A stretch of DNA of 64,000 bases from Mycobacterium pseudokansasii (GTDB lineage Bacteria; Actinomycetota; Actinomycetes; Mycobacteriales; Mycobacteriaceae), in contig NZ_UPHU01000001.1 in NCBI RefSeq assembly GCF_900566075.1, positions 62,001 to 126,000 on the forward strand, written 5' to 3'. Shown here piece after piece: positions 8,885-17,362 of the stretch. The notes beneath the pieces are model-generated. The model was not told where the DNA came from, did no database searches, and saw nothing but the letters and a program-made list of their open reading frames with translations. The position numbers and the translations under genes were made by a program. Position 1 is the first letter of the stretch. Each line of letters starts with the position of its first letter.

Positions 8885-10515
8885 CGGCCATCCGTACCCA
8901 GCGCGCAACCGTCTCACCCCAGCCGTTGGCCGCCGATCTGCGTAGCGAAGATCACCGCGATTGCCCCAGCCGCACCGATGTTTTGGGCGCTGCTCTGGCC
9001 GACGTCATCGGCGGACCGGTGGGCCGGCACGCGCTGATCGGGCGCGCCCGGTTCATGACTCCGTTGCGGGTGATGTTCGTGATCGCGCTCGTGTTCCTGG
9101 CGCTCGGCTGGTCGACGAAGGCCGCTTGCCTACAGACCACCGGCACCGGGCCGGGCGACAAGAGAGTGGCGAACTGGGACAACCAGCGCGCCTACTACGA
9201 ATTGTGCTATTCCGACACCGTGCCGCTCTATGGCGCAGAGTTGTTGAGCCAGGGCAGGTTTCCCTACAAGTCCAGCTGGGTCGAGACGGACAGCACCGGC
9301 GCACCGCAGATCCAATACAACGGACAGCTCGCGGTGCGCCATATGGAATACCCGGTGCTGACCGGGGTATACCAGTACGTCGCGATGGCTATCGCCAAGA
9401 CCTACACCGCGTTGAGCAACGTCACGCCGCTGCCGGTGATCGCCGAAGTGGTGATGTTCTTCAACGCCGCGGCGTTCGGGCTGGCGATGGCCTGGCTGGC
9501 TACCGTGTGGGCCACCTCGGGTCTGGCCGGCCGCCGTATCTGGGACGCCGCGTTGGTGGCAGGATCGCCACTGCTGATTTTTCAGATATTCACCAACTTC
9601 GACGCACTGGCGACGGCTTTCGCGATGGGTGGACTGCTGGCATGGGCTCGGCGCAAACCGTGGCTGGCGGGGCTGCTGATCGGATTGGGCGCTGGGGCCA
9701 AGTTGTATCCGCTGCTGTTCCTGGGCCCGCTGGTGGTGCTGGGAATTCGGACCGGGCGCCTGGGGGCCGCGGGCCGCACGGCGCTGGCCGCGGCGGTGAC
9801 CTGGCTGGTGGTCAATCTGCCCATCATGGTGCTCTATCCGCGGGGCTGGTCGGAGTTCTTCCGGCTCAACACCCGGCGCGGTGACGACATGGATTCGCTG
9901 TACAACGTCGTGAAGTCCTACACCGGCTGGCGGGGCTTCGATCCCGCGCTGGGCTTCTGGGAGCCGCCGATGGTGCTGAACGCGGTCGTGACGGTGCTGT
10001 TCGCAATGTCTTGTGCCGCAATCGCTTACATCGCACTTACTGCTCCACAGCGGCCGCGGGTGGCGCAGCTGATGTTTCTGTTGGTGGCGGTCTTCCTGTT
10101 GACCAACAAGGTGTGGAGCCCCCAGTTTTCGCTGTGGTTGGTACCGCTGGCCGTGCTTGCCCTGCCGCACCGCCGGATTCTGTTGGCGTGGATGACAATT
10201 GACGCGCTGGTGTGGGTTCCGCGGATGTATTACCTCTACGGCAACCCGAACCGCTCACTGCCCCAGCAGTGGTTCACCACCACGGTGTTGTTGCGCGACA
10301 TTGCCGTGATCGTGCTGTGTGCGTTGATAATTCGACAGATATATCGACCCCGGGAGGATCTGGTGCGCTGGAATGGGCGAATCGACGATCCCGCGGGCGG
10401 TGGTTACGACCGCGCCCCGGACGCCGCACCCGGCTGGCTGCCGAACTGGCTGCGCCCAGTCGCATCGCGGCCGGAGCTGACGGCGCCTGCCGCTATTGCC
10501 GTGCGGGAGCCCTGA
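8881..10515 (+). CDS. GT87-type membrane glycosyltransferase, Rv0051-like
   Basis: A 544-residue polytopic protein with about 10-12 hydrophobic spans, resembling Rv0051 and the DUF2029/GT87 polyprenyl-phosphate-mannose-dependent transferases of Corynebacteriales. The first span is at about residues 60-80. A long extracytoplasmic loop follows, then paired spans such as FNAAAFGLAMAWLATVW and WLAGLLIGLGAGAKLYPLLF. The GAKLYPLL motif is typical of the family. The GTG start overlaps the ponA1 TGA by four bases, linking it to cell-wall synthesis. The sugar transferred and the acceptor are unknown. Confidence 0.85.
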   Translation: MTAIRTQRATVSPQPLAADLRSEDHRDCPSRTDVLGAALADVIGGPVGRHALIGRARFMTPLRVMFVIALVFLALGWSTKAACLQTTGTGPGDKRVANWDNQRAYYELCYSDTVPLYGAELLSQGRFPYKSSWVETDSTGAPQIQYNGQLAVRHMEYPVLTGVYQYVAMAIAKTYTALSNVTPLPVIAEVVMFFNAAAFGLAMAWLATVWATSGLAGRRIWDAALVAGSPLLIFQIFTNFDALATAFAMGGLLAWARRKPWLAGLLIGLGAGAKLYPLLFLGPLVVLGIRTGRLGAAGRTALAAAVTWLVVNLPIMVLYPRGWSEFFRLNTRRGDDMDSLYNVVKSYTGWRGFDPALGFWEPPMVLNAVVTVLFAMSCAAIAYIALTAPQRPRVAQLMFLLVAVFLLTNKVWSPQFSLWLVPLAVLALPHRRILLAWMTIDALVWVPRMYYLYGNPNRSLPQQWFTTTVLLRDIAVIVLCALIIRQIYRPREDLVRWNGRIDDPAGGGYDRAPDAAPGWLPNWLRPVASRPELTAPAAIAVREP

Positions 10516-11153
10516 TGCAGGTCGCGATCCCGCTGTTCCCGCGGTTCACCGCGTTGGACGCCGTCGGTCCCTATGAAGTCCTGCAACGTATTCCGTCGAT
10601 CGACGTGGTTTTTGCCGGGCACCGACGCGGCGAGCTGCGCACCGAAAACGGCATGCTCGGACTTGTCTGCGATGCCACCTTCGACGAAGTCGGCACACCC
10701 GACGTCGTGGTGTTTCCCGGTGGCATCGGAACCCGGGTGTTGCTGGACGATGGCATCATTCGCGGCTGGCTGCAATCGGTCCACCCGCACACCAGATTCA
10801 CCACCTCGGTGTGCACCGGAGCGTTGTTGCTCGCCGCCGCGGGGCTGCTCGACGGCCTGACCGCCACGACGCATTGGCGCGCCGCAGAGCAGCTCAACGA
10901 GCTGGGCGCGCGGTATGTGCCCGACCGCGTCGTCGAACACCTGCCGCAGCGCATCATCACCGCCGCCGGGGTCTCCAGCGGCATCGACATGGCTTTGCGA
11001 TTGGTCGAGCTGTTGGTTGACCGGGAAGCCGCCCAGGCCGCCCAGTTGCTCATCGAATACGACCCGCGGCCGCCGTTCGCCTCGGGATCGCTGGCCGATG
11101 CCGACGAGGCGACGCGGGCGAGGGCCGCCGAATTCCTGCGCCGCCGGAAGTGA
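10515..11153 (+). CDS. DJ-1/PfpI-family protein (isonitrile hydratase-like), Rv0052-like
   Basis: A 212-residue class I glutamine amidotransferase-like fold. The nucleophile Cys100 lies in the elbow TSVCTGALLLAAAGLLDG, and a conserved glycine-rich VVVFPGGIGTR loop precedes it. The TATTHW segment after the Cys is typical of the isonitrile-hydratase/ThiJ subgroup. The ATG at 10515 overlaps the previous TGA, so it belongs to the ponA1 operon. The enzymatic activity is not proven. Confidence 0.85.
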   Translation: MQVAIPLFPRFTALDAVGPYEVLQRIPSIDVVFAGHRRGELRTENGMLGLVCDATFDEVGTPDVVVFPGGIGTRVLLDDGIIRGWLQSVHPHTRFTTSVCTGALLLAAAGLLDGLTATTHWRAAEQLNELGARYVPDRVVEHLPQRIITAAGVSSGIDMALRLVELLVDREAAQAAQLLIEYDPRPPFASGSLADADEATRARAAEFLRRRK

Positions 11154-11281
11154 CTGAATTCATGGCAAGCACCGAGATTGCGGTGCGGGTTGCGATTCGG
11201 CGCCAGACCAAGAACCCGGTCGCAATCTGGGCGCAACCCGCGGCTTCGTTCAGCGATTTTTCTGGTCGGCGCGTTGTCCGG

Positions 11282-11287
11282 TACCCT
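11282..11287 (+). promoter_or_regulatory. candidate -10 of rpsF operon
   Basis: TACCCT in the 214-bp gap after the Rv0052-like gene fits TANNNT and would place the transcript start just before the leader stem-loop. The -35 region is unclear. Confidence 0.25.
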
Positions 11288-11317
11288 GGGACGGTTGCCG
11301 ACGCAGGCGACCCTCCT

Positions 11318-11336
11318 GCCACGGACCGACCGTGGC
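11318..11336 (+). promoter_or_regulatory. stem-loop in rpsF leader (candidate S6:S18-binding element)
   Basis: GCCACGG-ACCGA-CCGTGGC forms a perfect 7-bp stem with an ACCGA loop. It is 12 bases before the GAGGAGG ribosome site of rpsF. Many bacteria control rpsF-rpsR operons through an mRNA element bound by the S6:S18 complex that contains an exposed CCG, and this hairpin exposes a CCG in its loop. Assignment to that class is inference. Confidence 0.4.
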
Positions 11337-11367
11337 CGCTAAGACCAGAGGAGGTGATGAGGTCCCT

Positions 11368-11658
11368 ATGCGTCCATATGAAATCATGATCATCCTCGAT
11401 CCCACTCTCGACGAACGCACCGTCGCCCCGTCCCTGGAGACGTTCCTCAACGTCGTCCGAAAAGACGGCGGAAAAGTCGAAAAGGTCGACATCTGGGGCC
11501 GGCGGCGGTTGGCCTACGAGATCGCCAAGCACTCCGAGGGCATCTACGTCGTCGTCGACTTGAAGGCTGCCCCGGCGACGGTATCGGAACTGGACCGCCA
11601 GCTGAGCCTCAACGAGTCGGTACTGCGCACCAAGGTGATGCGCGCCGACAAGCACTAG
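11368..11658 (+). CDS. rpsF: 30S ribosomal protein S6
   Basis: A 96-residue S6 ([18 protein letters not shown] at the start), the same length as the M. tuberculosis protein. It binds S18 and the 16S rRNA platform. A strong GAGGAGGTGATG ribosome-binding region precedes the ATG at 11368. An upstream frame extension from 11332 is not supported. It is first in the rpsF-ssb-rpsR1-rplI operon. Confidence 0.97.
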   Translation: MRPYEIMIILDPTLDERTVAPSLETFLNVVRKDGGKVEKVDIWGRRRLAYEIAKHSEGIYVVVDLKAAPATVSELDRQLSLNESVLRTKVMRADKH

Positions 11659-11807
11659 CCCGGCGACGATGCGGCCGCAAAGTGGGGGCGGAGGAGCCGG
11701 GCAAATCGAGCACCAGCCGTCGGTGTCAGCCCCGTTGCATAGGCTCGAGTCAAAGATGCTCATGACTACCCGCCAGGCGAGGATCGGGCGGAACAAGGAG
11801 AACTATT

Positions 11808-12326
11808 GTGGCTGGTGACACCACCATCACCGTCGTCGGAAACCTGACCGCCGATCCCGAGCTACGGTTCACGCCGTCGGGCGCCGCCGTCGCGAATTTC
11901 ACCGTCGCGTCGACGCCCCGGATCTACGATCGGCAGACCGGTGAGTGGAAGGACGGCGAGGCGCTTTTCCTGCGCTGCAACATCTGGCGGGAGGCCGCCG
12001 AAAACGTGGCGGAAAGCCTGACCAGGGGGGCGCGGGTCATCGTCACCGGCCGGCTCAAGCAGCGTTCGTTCGAAACCCGTGAGGGCGAGAAGCGCACTGT
12101 CGTCGAGGTCGAGGTCGACGAGATCGGGCCGTCGCTTCGATACGCCACCGCCAAAGTCAACAAGGCCAGCCGAAGTGGTGGTGGCGGCGGCGGCGGCTTT
12201 GGCGGCGGTGGCGGATCCCGACCGGCGTCCGCGCCGGCCGGCGGCGCACCCAGCCCCGGCGACGACCCGTGGGGCAGCGCTCCTGCCTCGGGCTCATTCG
12301 GCGGCGACGACGAGCCGCCCTTCTGA
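11808..12326 (+). CDS. ssb: single-stranded DNA-binding protein
   Basis: A 172-residue SSB. Residues 1-115 are the OB fold ([20 protein letters not shown], then [20 protein letters not shown]). A Gly-rich disordered linker follows, then the acidic interaction tip DDEPPF. The poly-Gly run at about residues 125-140 is longer than in M. tuberculosis (164 aa). The GTG start has GGAG eight bases upstream. It sits between rpsF and rpsR1 as usual, after a 149-bp spacer. Confidence 0.97.
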   Translation: MAGDTTITVVGNLTADPELRFTPSGAAVANFTVASTPRIYDRQTGEWKDGEALFLRCNIWREAAENVAESLTRGARVIVTGRLKQRSFETREGEKRTVVEVEVDEIGPSLRYATAKVNKASRSGGGGGGGFGGGGGSRPASAPAGGAPSPGDDPWGSAPASGSFGGDDEPPF

Positions 12327-12371
12327 TCGAAATCGCTTCCCCTCACCGAGCTACGGAAAGAAAGAAAACCC

Positions 12372-12626
12372 ATGGCCAAGTCCAGCAAGCGCCGCCCGGC
12401 TCCGGAAAAGCCGGTCAAGGCGCGCAAATGCGTCTTCTGCGCGAAGAAGGATCAGAAGATCGACTACAAGGACACCGCGCTGCTGCGGACCTATATCAGC
12501 GAGCGCGGCAAGATCCGGGCACGCCGGGTCACCGGCAACTGTGTTCAGCACCAACGAGACATCGCAACCGCGGTGAAGAATGCCCGTGAAGTCGCGCTGC
12601 TGCCCTTTACCTCGTCGGCGCGCTAG
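12372..12626 (+). CDS. rpsR1: 30S ribosomal protein S18 (Cys-containing, primary form)
   Basis: An 84-residue S18 carrying KCVFCAKK and NCVQHQR, the zinc-ligand pattern of the C+ form. This makes it the primary, zinc-replete paralog rather than the Zur-controlled one. It pairs with S6 on the small subunit platform. GAAAGAAAG precedes the ATG. Confidence 0.96.
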   Translation: MAKSSKRRPAPEKPVKARKCVFCAKKDQKIDYKDTALLRTYISERGKIRARRVTGNCVQHQRDIATAVKNAREVALLPFTSSAR

Positions 12627-12667
12627 CCGACCGTCAGCGCTGCAAGCCCAACGAAAGTACGCAAACG

Positions 12668-13126
12668 ATGAAGCTGATTCTGACGGCCGACGTTGACCAC
12701 CTTGGTTCCGTCGGCGACACGGTGGAGGTCAAGGACGGCTACGGCCGCAACTTCCTGCTGCCCCGCGGCCTGGCGATCACGGCCTCACGCGGTGCCCAAC
12801 GGCAGGCCGACGACATCCGCCGCGCCCGCGAATCCAAAGCGGTGCGCGACCGCGAGCATGCCGACGAAATCAAGGCGGCCATCGAATCGCTTGGCCCGGT
12901 CGCACTGACGGTGAAAACGGCGGGCGACTCCGGCAAGCTGTTCGGTTCGGTGACCGCGGGCGACGTCGTCACCGCCATCAAGAAAGCGGGCGGCCCGAAC
13001 CTCGACAAGCGGATGCTCCGGCTGCCCAAGGCCCACATCAAGGCGGTCGGCACGCATCCGGTGGTGGTGCACCTGCACCCGGAAGTCGACGTCGAGATCG
13101 CGCTCGACGTCGTCGCGGAATCTTAG
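12668..13126 (+). CDS. rplI: 50S ribosomal protein L9
   Basis: A 152-residue L9. The N-terminal RNA-binding domain reads [19 protein letters not shown], then [16 protein letters not shown] long connecting helix (about residues 40-75) leads to the C-terminal domain [17 protein letters not shown]. It is the last gene of the rpsF operon. Confidence 0.97.
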   Translation: MKLILTADVDHLGSVGDTVEVKDGYGRNFLLPRGLAITASRGAQRQADDIRRARESKAVRDREHADEIKAAIESLGPVALTVKTAGDSGKLFGSVTAGDVVTAIKKAGGPNLDKRMLRLPKAHIKAVGTHPVVVHLHPEVDVEIALDVVAES

Positions 13127-13435
13127 CGTCCCTCGGCCGCTCGGTTTCCGCGGCCAGCGAAGTCCTGGGCCGGCAATCGTATCTTTCAGACGGGTCGCTG
13201 GCCGACCTGGTGCACACCACGAACCTGTAGAGACTGATGCGGTCGATAGGAAAGTCGCGGTTGCCCGTAACCGGCCGCCGGCCGGCCCAGCGCGTTGCCG
13301 AACAGGTTGCCGCTGGCGAACTTTTCCGATGGTGTCTTGGCGCGCTCGCCGTTACCGAGGCTTAACTCGCCGAAAATCTCGGCGAAAACCAACACGCCCG
13401 AGGCGGTAACCTGGCCCGACACGCCGGGGAGATTG

Positions 13436-13444
13436 TTGTCCACA
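13436..13444 (+). promoter_or_regulatory. DnaA-box-like nonamer
   Basis: TTGTCCACA is identical to the mycobacterial DnaA-box consensus. It lies 370 bp upstream of dnaB. Confidence 0.45.
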
Positions 13445-13500
13445 CAATACGTGTGCCGTTGTACGGCGTTTATCTGCAGTGATATTGCAACAGCCCGCAT

Positions 13501-13509
13501 TGATCCACA
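13501..13509 (+). promoter_or_regulatory. second DnaA-box-like nonamer
   Basis: TGATCCACA differs slightly from TTGTCCACA/TTATCCACA and is 65 bp from the first box in the same orientation. Confidence 0.3.
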
Positions 13510-13813
13510 GGTTTTGCACACCCCGTTCAACACAGGGGTCAACGGATATGCACACACCATGCACAGGTCCATAAACAACGGCCCCTTGGAGGACCGGCCA
13601 GCAACGTTTAGCGTCGTCCCGGCGCAGGCGATGCGGGCGCCTTCGGGCGGCAAATTGAGCTGGGGCGGTGACGATGTGGGTGGCGTAGCGACCCGTCGGC
13701 TAGCCGGCCAACCGAGCTGGGAGTGGGGATTGTTGTCGGAGCCTTGATTTACGCTCTGATTATCGGCGGTCGAATGTGTGTTCGGATGCTCGTGTCGGAG
13801 GAGGTGAGGACCC

Positions 13814-15625
13814 ATGGCGGTCGTCGACGATCTCGCTCACCCCGGAATGGATGCCCCGCCTCCCAGTGAGGACTTCGGCCGCCAACCCCCGCAGGATCTT
13901 GCCGCGGAACAGTCCGTACTGGGCGGGATGCTGTTGAGCAAGGACGCCATCGCCGATGTGCTGGAAAGGCTACGGCCCGGTGATTTCTATCGTCCTGCCC
14001 ACCAGAACGTCTACGACGCCATCCTCGACCTGTATGGGCGCGGCGAGCCGGCCGACGCGGTGACGGTCGCTGCCGAACTGGACCGTCGCGGGCTACTGCG
14101 CCGCATCGGCGGAGCACCGTATCTGCATACCCTGATCTCGACCGTGCCGACCGCCGCCAATGCGGGTTACTACGCCAGCATCGTCGCGGAGAAGGCGGTG
14201 TTGCGCCGGTTGGTCGAGGCGGGCACCCGGGTGGTGCAGTACGGCTATGCCGGTGCCGAGGGTGCCGATGTGGCCGAGGTGGTCGACCGCGCCCAGGCGG
14301 AAATCTACGACGTCGCCAACAGGCGGCTGTCGGAAGACTTTGTGCCGCTTGAGGATCTGCTGCAGCCGACGATGGACGAGATCGACGCCATCGCCTCCAA
14401 TGGCGGCGTCTCGCGCGGTGTGCTGACGGGCTTTAGCGAACTGGACGAGGTGACCAACGGCCTGCATCCGGGGCAGATGATCATTGTCGCGGCGCGTCCG
14501 GGAGTGGGCAAGGCGCTGGCGCTGGACACGCCGCTGCCCACACCGGCCGGTTGGACCACGATGGGCGACGTCGCCGTCGGCGATGAGTTGCTCGATGCCG
14601 ACGGCTTACCGACGCGGGTCGTCGGAGCGACCGGCGTCATGTTGGGCCACCCGTGCTATCAGATCGAATTCTCTGACGGCACAATCATTGTCGCCGATGC
14701 CGAACATCAGTGGCCGACCGGCCATGGGATCCGAACCTCAACTCAATTGCGTTGTGGGCTGGACACGATCGCACCGACCGGCTCCGGGCTGCGCTGTGCC
14801 GGAGGTCGGCCCACCGCCACGCTGGCACCGGTATTGCGGGTCGTCTCGGTGCGCCGGGTCCCCAGTGTTGCGGTGCGCTGCGTCGAGGTGGACAACGCCG
14901 CGCATCTTTATCTGGCCGGCCGCGGCATGGTGCCGACCCACAACTCCACCCTCGGGTTGGACTTCCTGCGGTCGTGCTCGATCAAACACCGCCAAGCCAG
15001 CATCATCTTCTCCCTGGAGATGAGCAAGTCCGAGATCGTGATGCGGCTGTTGTCGGCGGAGGCCAAAATCAAGCTCTCCGACATGCGTTCGGGCCGAATG
15101 ACCGACGACGACTGGACGCGCCTGGCCCGGCGGATGAGCGAAATCAGCGAGGCGCCACTGTATATCGACGACTCACCGAACATGACCATGATGGAGATCC
15201 GCGCCAAGGCGCGCCGGCTGCGGCAGAAGGCCAACCTGCGTCTGGTGGTGGTCGACTACATGCAGCTGATGACCTCGGGCAAGAAGCACGAGTCGCGGCA
15301 GGTCGAGGTGTCGGAATTCTCGCGGCAACTCAAGCTGCTTGCCAAAGAACTCGAGGTTCCGGTCGTCGCGATCAGCCAGCTCAACCGCGGTCCCGAGCAG
15401 CGCACCGACAAGAAGCCGATGTTGTCTGATCTGCGCGAGTCGGGAAGCCTCGAACAAGACGCTGACGTCGTCATTCTGCTGCACCGGCCGGACGCCTTCG
15501 ACCGTGACGATCCACGCGGCGGAGAGGCGGATTTCATTCTCGCCAAGCACCGTAACGGTCCGACCAAGACGGTGACTGTCGCACACCAGCTGCACCTGTC
15601 GCGGTTCGCCAACATGGCTCGGTGA
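13814..15625 (+). CDS. dnaB: replicative DNA helicase DnaB with mini-intein
   Basis: The 603-residue precursor contains a 459-residue DnaB helicase split by a 144-residue intein (residues 234-377). Residues 1-150 are the N-terminal collar domain (PPQDLAAEQSVLGGMLLSKD). The RecA-like ATPase resumes after the intein with STLGLDFLRSC, Walker B LVVVDYMQLM, AISQLNRGPEQR and the arginine-finger region. The intein splits Walker A between GVGK and STLG, so the helicase cannot bind ATP until splicing. A GAGGAGGTGAGG ribosome site precedes the ATG. M. tuberculosis DnaB (874 aa) carries a larger intein at the same site. Confidence 0.96.
   Translation: MAVVDDLAHPGMDAPPPSEDFGRQPPQDLAAEQSVLGGMLLSKDAIADVLERLRPGDFYRPAHQNVYDAILDLYGRGEPADAVTVAAELDRRGLLRRIGGAPYLHTLISTVPTAANAGYYASIVAEKAVLRRLVEAGTRVVQYGYAGAEGADVAEVVDRAQAEIYDVANRRLSEDFVPLEDLLQPTMDEIDAIASNGGVSRGVLTGFSELDEVTNGLHPGQMIIVAARPGVGKALALDTPLPTPAGWTTMGDVAVGDELLDADGLPTRVVGATGVMLGHPCYQIEFSDGTIIVADAEHQWPTGHGIRTSTQLRCGLDTIAPTGSGLRCAGGRPTATLAPVLRVVSVRRVPSVAVRCVEVDNAAHLYLAGRGMVPTHNSTLGLDFLRSCSIKHRQASIIFSLEMSKSEIVMRLLSAEAKIKLSDMRSGRMTDDDWTRLARRMSEISEAPLYIDDSPNMTMMEIRAKARRLRQKANLRLVVVDYMQLMTSGKKHESRQVEVSEFSRQLKLLAKELEVPVVAISQLNRGPEQRTDKKPMLSDLRESGSLEQDADVVILLHRPDAFDRDDPRGGEADFILAKHRNGPTKTVTVAHQLHLSRFANMAR
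14513..14944 (+). other. class 3 mini-intein in DnaB Walker A
   Basis: The 144-residue intein begins with Ala (ALALDTPLPTPAGWTTMGD), not Cys or Ser, and ends in His143-Asn144 before Ser+1. It carries the class 3 WCT set: Trp67 in block B (DAEHQW), Cys123 in block F (VRCVEV) and Thr142 in block G (VPTHN). It is too short for a homing endonuclease, and no LAGLIDADG motif is present. A second Cys lies at position 48 (HPCYQIEF). The M. smegmatis DnaB intein of this class is reported to be inhibited by oxidation through a disulfide on its catalytic Cys, so similar redox sensing is plausible here. Confidence 0.88.
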
Positions 15626-16151
15626 GCTAGGTCAATGGTTTGCAGGGTCTCACGAACCGTGCCGGAATGTCAGGAATGATGGCGGAGTGATGGCGGATGC
15701 GCCACGTTCGTGAGACACATGGGTTGCTCATTGCCAAGGGTGCGTCGACGCCATGTGACGGGCAGGTCACCAAGGCAGTCCGATCCGATTGCAGGGCCGA
15801 GGTGATCGCCATGGGCCGCAGCAGAGACAAGGCGTCGACAACTCGTCGTCAGACAGATCGGCATCCGCTACGCAGTCTGCGAACCTCCGTGCTGGGACAA
15901 GGGATTTCATTTCCTCGGGGTGACCTCACACAATTTTCGCGCACTTGTTCTTGGGCAACCGGCGTCCATGGCATGGTTGCAGTCGACGGACATAGGATTG
16001 GCGCCGCTGCGCGCGGATGATCGAATGTGGCGCCCGGGACAACTGTGGGCGACGTTGGCCCCGTTCAGAAGCCCTGTTTGGCGACGTAGTCATCGTCTGG
16101 ATTGACCGCAACCACATTGGCGCCGTTGCCCACGGAGACGACGCCGAGCCA
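15626..16151. other. intergenic region after dnaB (about 525 bp)
   Basis: No protein with recognisable homology, RNA gene or strong repeat is seen. A plus-strand frame at 15697-16020 lacks a convincing ribosome site or domain. Confidence 0.4.
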
Positions 16152-16157
16152 TACACT
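16152..16157 (+). promoter_or_regulatory. candidate -10, leaderless
   Basis: TACACT is exactly six bases before the GTG at 16164 and supports that start over longer upstream frames. Confidence 0.45.
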
Positions 16158-16163
16158 TGCCGC

Positions 16164-16880
16164 GTGAACATCAGCAAGGTCATTGTCGGTGCAGCGATAG
16201 CCCCTGTCCGGGCCGGCGTCGCGGTGGCCGACGCCGGACTCGCCGTTGCGGCCATGGCGCTCGGGGCTGTGAAGCAATCCTTGGGCGAGGAAGGCCCGAA
16301 GACCGTTGATCCGATTACCGACCTATTTCCGTTGCGCGGCGCAATCATAGGCGCGAATCGAGTTGCCGAATTGACCGAAAACGACCGGGCGATGGGACGC
16401 GCTCTGGTCCGCGGCGGGCCGGCGGACAAGCTGATGCGTCCGGGTGGGGTTGTCGACCTGTTGACCGCGCCCGGCGGTTTACTCGATCGGGTATCCGTTG
16501 AAGGCACCGCGCTAGAGCGGATCCTGGCGCCCGGTGGGCTTGCAGATCGGCTGCTCGCTGAGGACGGGCCGGTCGAGCGGATGTTCGCGGAGGACGGCAT
16601 TATCGAGCGGATGTTCGCCGAGGACGGCGTCATCGACAAGCTGCTGGCTAAGAATGGACCGCTCGAACAATTTACCGAAGCCGCTGAAATCCTGAGTCGG
16701 CTGCAGCCCGCCGTGGAGACGTTGACGCCCACCGCCGCCACCCTCGAGTCTGCTGTCGATACCCTCAACAGGATGGTCAACACACTGAGTGGCATCACAG
16801 ACCGCATTCCGCGGCGGCGTTCGGCGCGGCCGACTGTGCGCTCGAAGCGCAACATGGACCAGGATGCCGTCGATCAGTGA
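16164..16880 (+). CDS. unknown protein with nine decapeptide repeats, 238 aa
   Basis: No assigned function. Residues 1-40 are an Ala/Val-rich amphipathic or membrane-associating helix (VNISKVIVGAAIAPVRAGVA). Residues 81-170 are nine back-to-back ten-residue repeats of the pattern Leu-x-x-Gly-Gly-x-x-Asp/Glu-Arg/Lys-Leu, the last ones alternating EDGPVERMFA-type units. A Leu-rich coiled-coil-like segment (about 175-215) and a basic Arg/Lys/Pro tail follow. The GTG start is chosen because a TACACT box sits six bases upstream. Similar glycine-spaced repeat proteins occur in mycobacteria as conserved hypotheticals. The repeats suggest a scaffold or solenoid; this is inference. Confidence 0.75.
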   Translation: MNISKVIVGAAIAPVRAGVAVADAGLAVAAMALGAVKQSLGEEGPKTVDPITDLFPLRGAIIGANRVAELTENDRAMGRALVRGGPADKLMRPGGVVDLLTAPGGLLDRVSVEGTALERILAPGGLADRLLAEDGPVERMFAEDGIIERMFAEDGVIDKLLAKNGPLEQFTEAAEILSRLQPAVETLTPTAATLESAVDTLNRMVNTLSGITDRIPRRRSARPTVRSKRNMDQDAVDQ

Positions 16881-17334
16881 GCCGACCGGCTCACTGACTC
16901 ACCACCGCTGAATTCGGCGGCCGACCCGCCACCCGCTCAGTCACAGCAGCGGCATTTTGGTACCTAGCCCTGACCTGGCCCCGGGCACCCTGGGCCACGC
17001 GCCCTCCGCGTGGCCCAGAAGGGATTCTTGAGCTTCATGGAAGGCGGCACGCTCGACTGGTTGGATCACCGGGCATCAGCCGGAAGCATTTGCCCCCACG
17101 CGCACCTATCGCGGATCTGTCGCGGCCGCGGTATGTCAATGGGGCCAATTCACTTGGTGCATCAAGCATTCCCATCAGGGCGCATTTGCGACATGGTGTC
17201 ACCGTGACGAATCGAGGGGACCACTGAGCCGCACTCGGAATGGACGGCCAAGGGGCTGCGCGAGCCTGCTGCACGCAGTTGTCAGACGCTACCGCGGCGA
17301 TCATGGGCGGCGGAAAAACCCTCGCTCCCGCGTC
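16881..17334. other. intergenic region before parDE (454 bp)
   Basis: I see no supported gene. It starts with a CACTGACTCACC-rich stretch after the previous stop and ends at the parDE operator. Confidence 0.35.
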
Positions 17335-17353
17335 GATACCAATAGTTGGTATC
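17335..17353. promoter_or_regulatory. parDE operator, perfect inverted repeat
   Basis: GATACCAA-TAG-TTGGTATC is a perfect 8-bp inverted repeat. Its right arm overlaps the -10 hexamer TATCCT (17350-17355), seven bases before the parD GTG. ParD ribbon-helix-helix proteins autorepress at such sites, so occupancy would block RNA polymerase directly. Confidence 0.7.
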
Positions 17354-17362
17354 CTCGGGTCT

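Larger units (their letters stand above)
13127..13813. other. rplI-dnaB intergenic region (687 bp)
   Basis: Open frames exist on both strands (13295-13747 plus, 13186-13815 minus) but none has a recognisable domain or convincing start, so I do not call a gene. The M. tuberculosis hypothetical gene Rv0057 lies at this position. The region contains two DnaA-box-like nonamers and several CACA-rich repeats. Confidence 0.5.

Noticed and set aside
8414-8917. 167-codon minus-strand frame under ponA1
   Set aside because: Arg/Gly-rich shadow with no domain; ponA1 is certain.
13186-13815. 209-codon minus-strand frame in the rplI-dnaB gap (and a 150-codon plus-strand frame)
   Set aside because: No recognisable domain, weak starts, and the two frames overlap each other. 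Neither is preferred.
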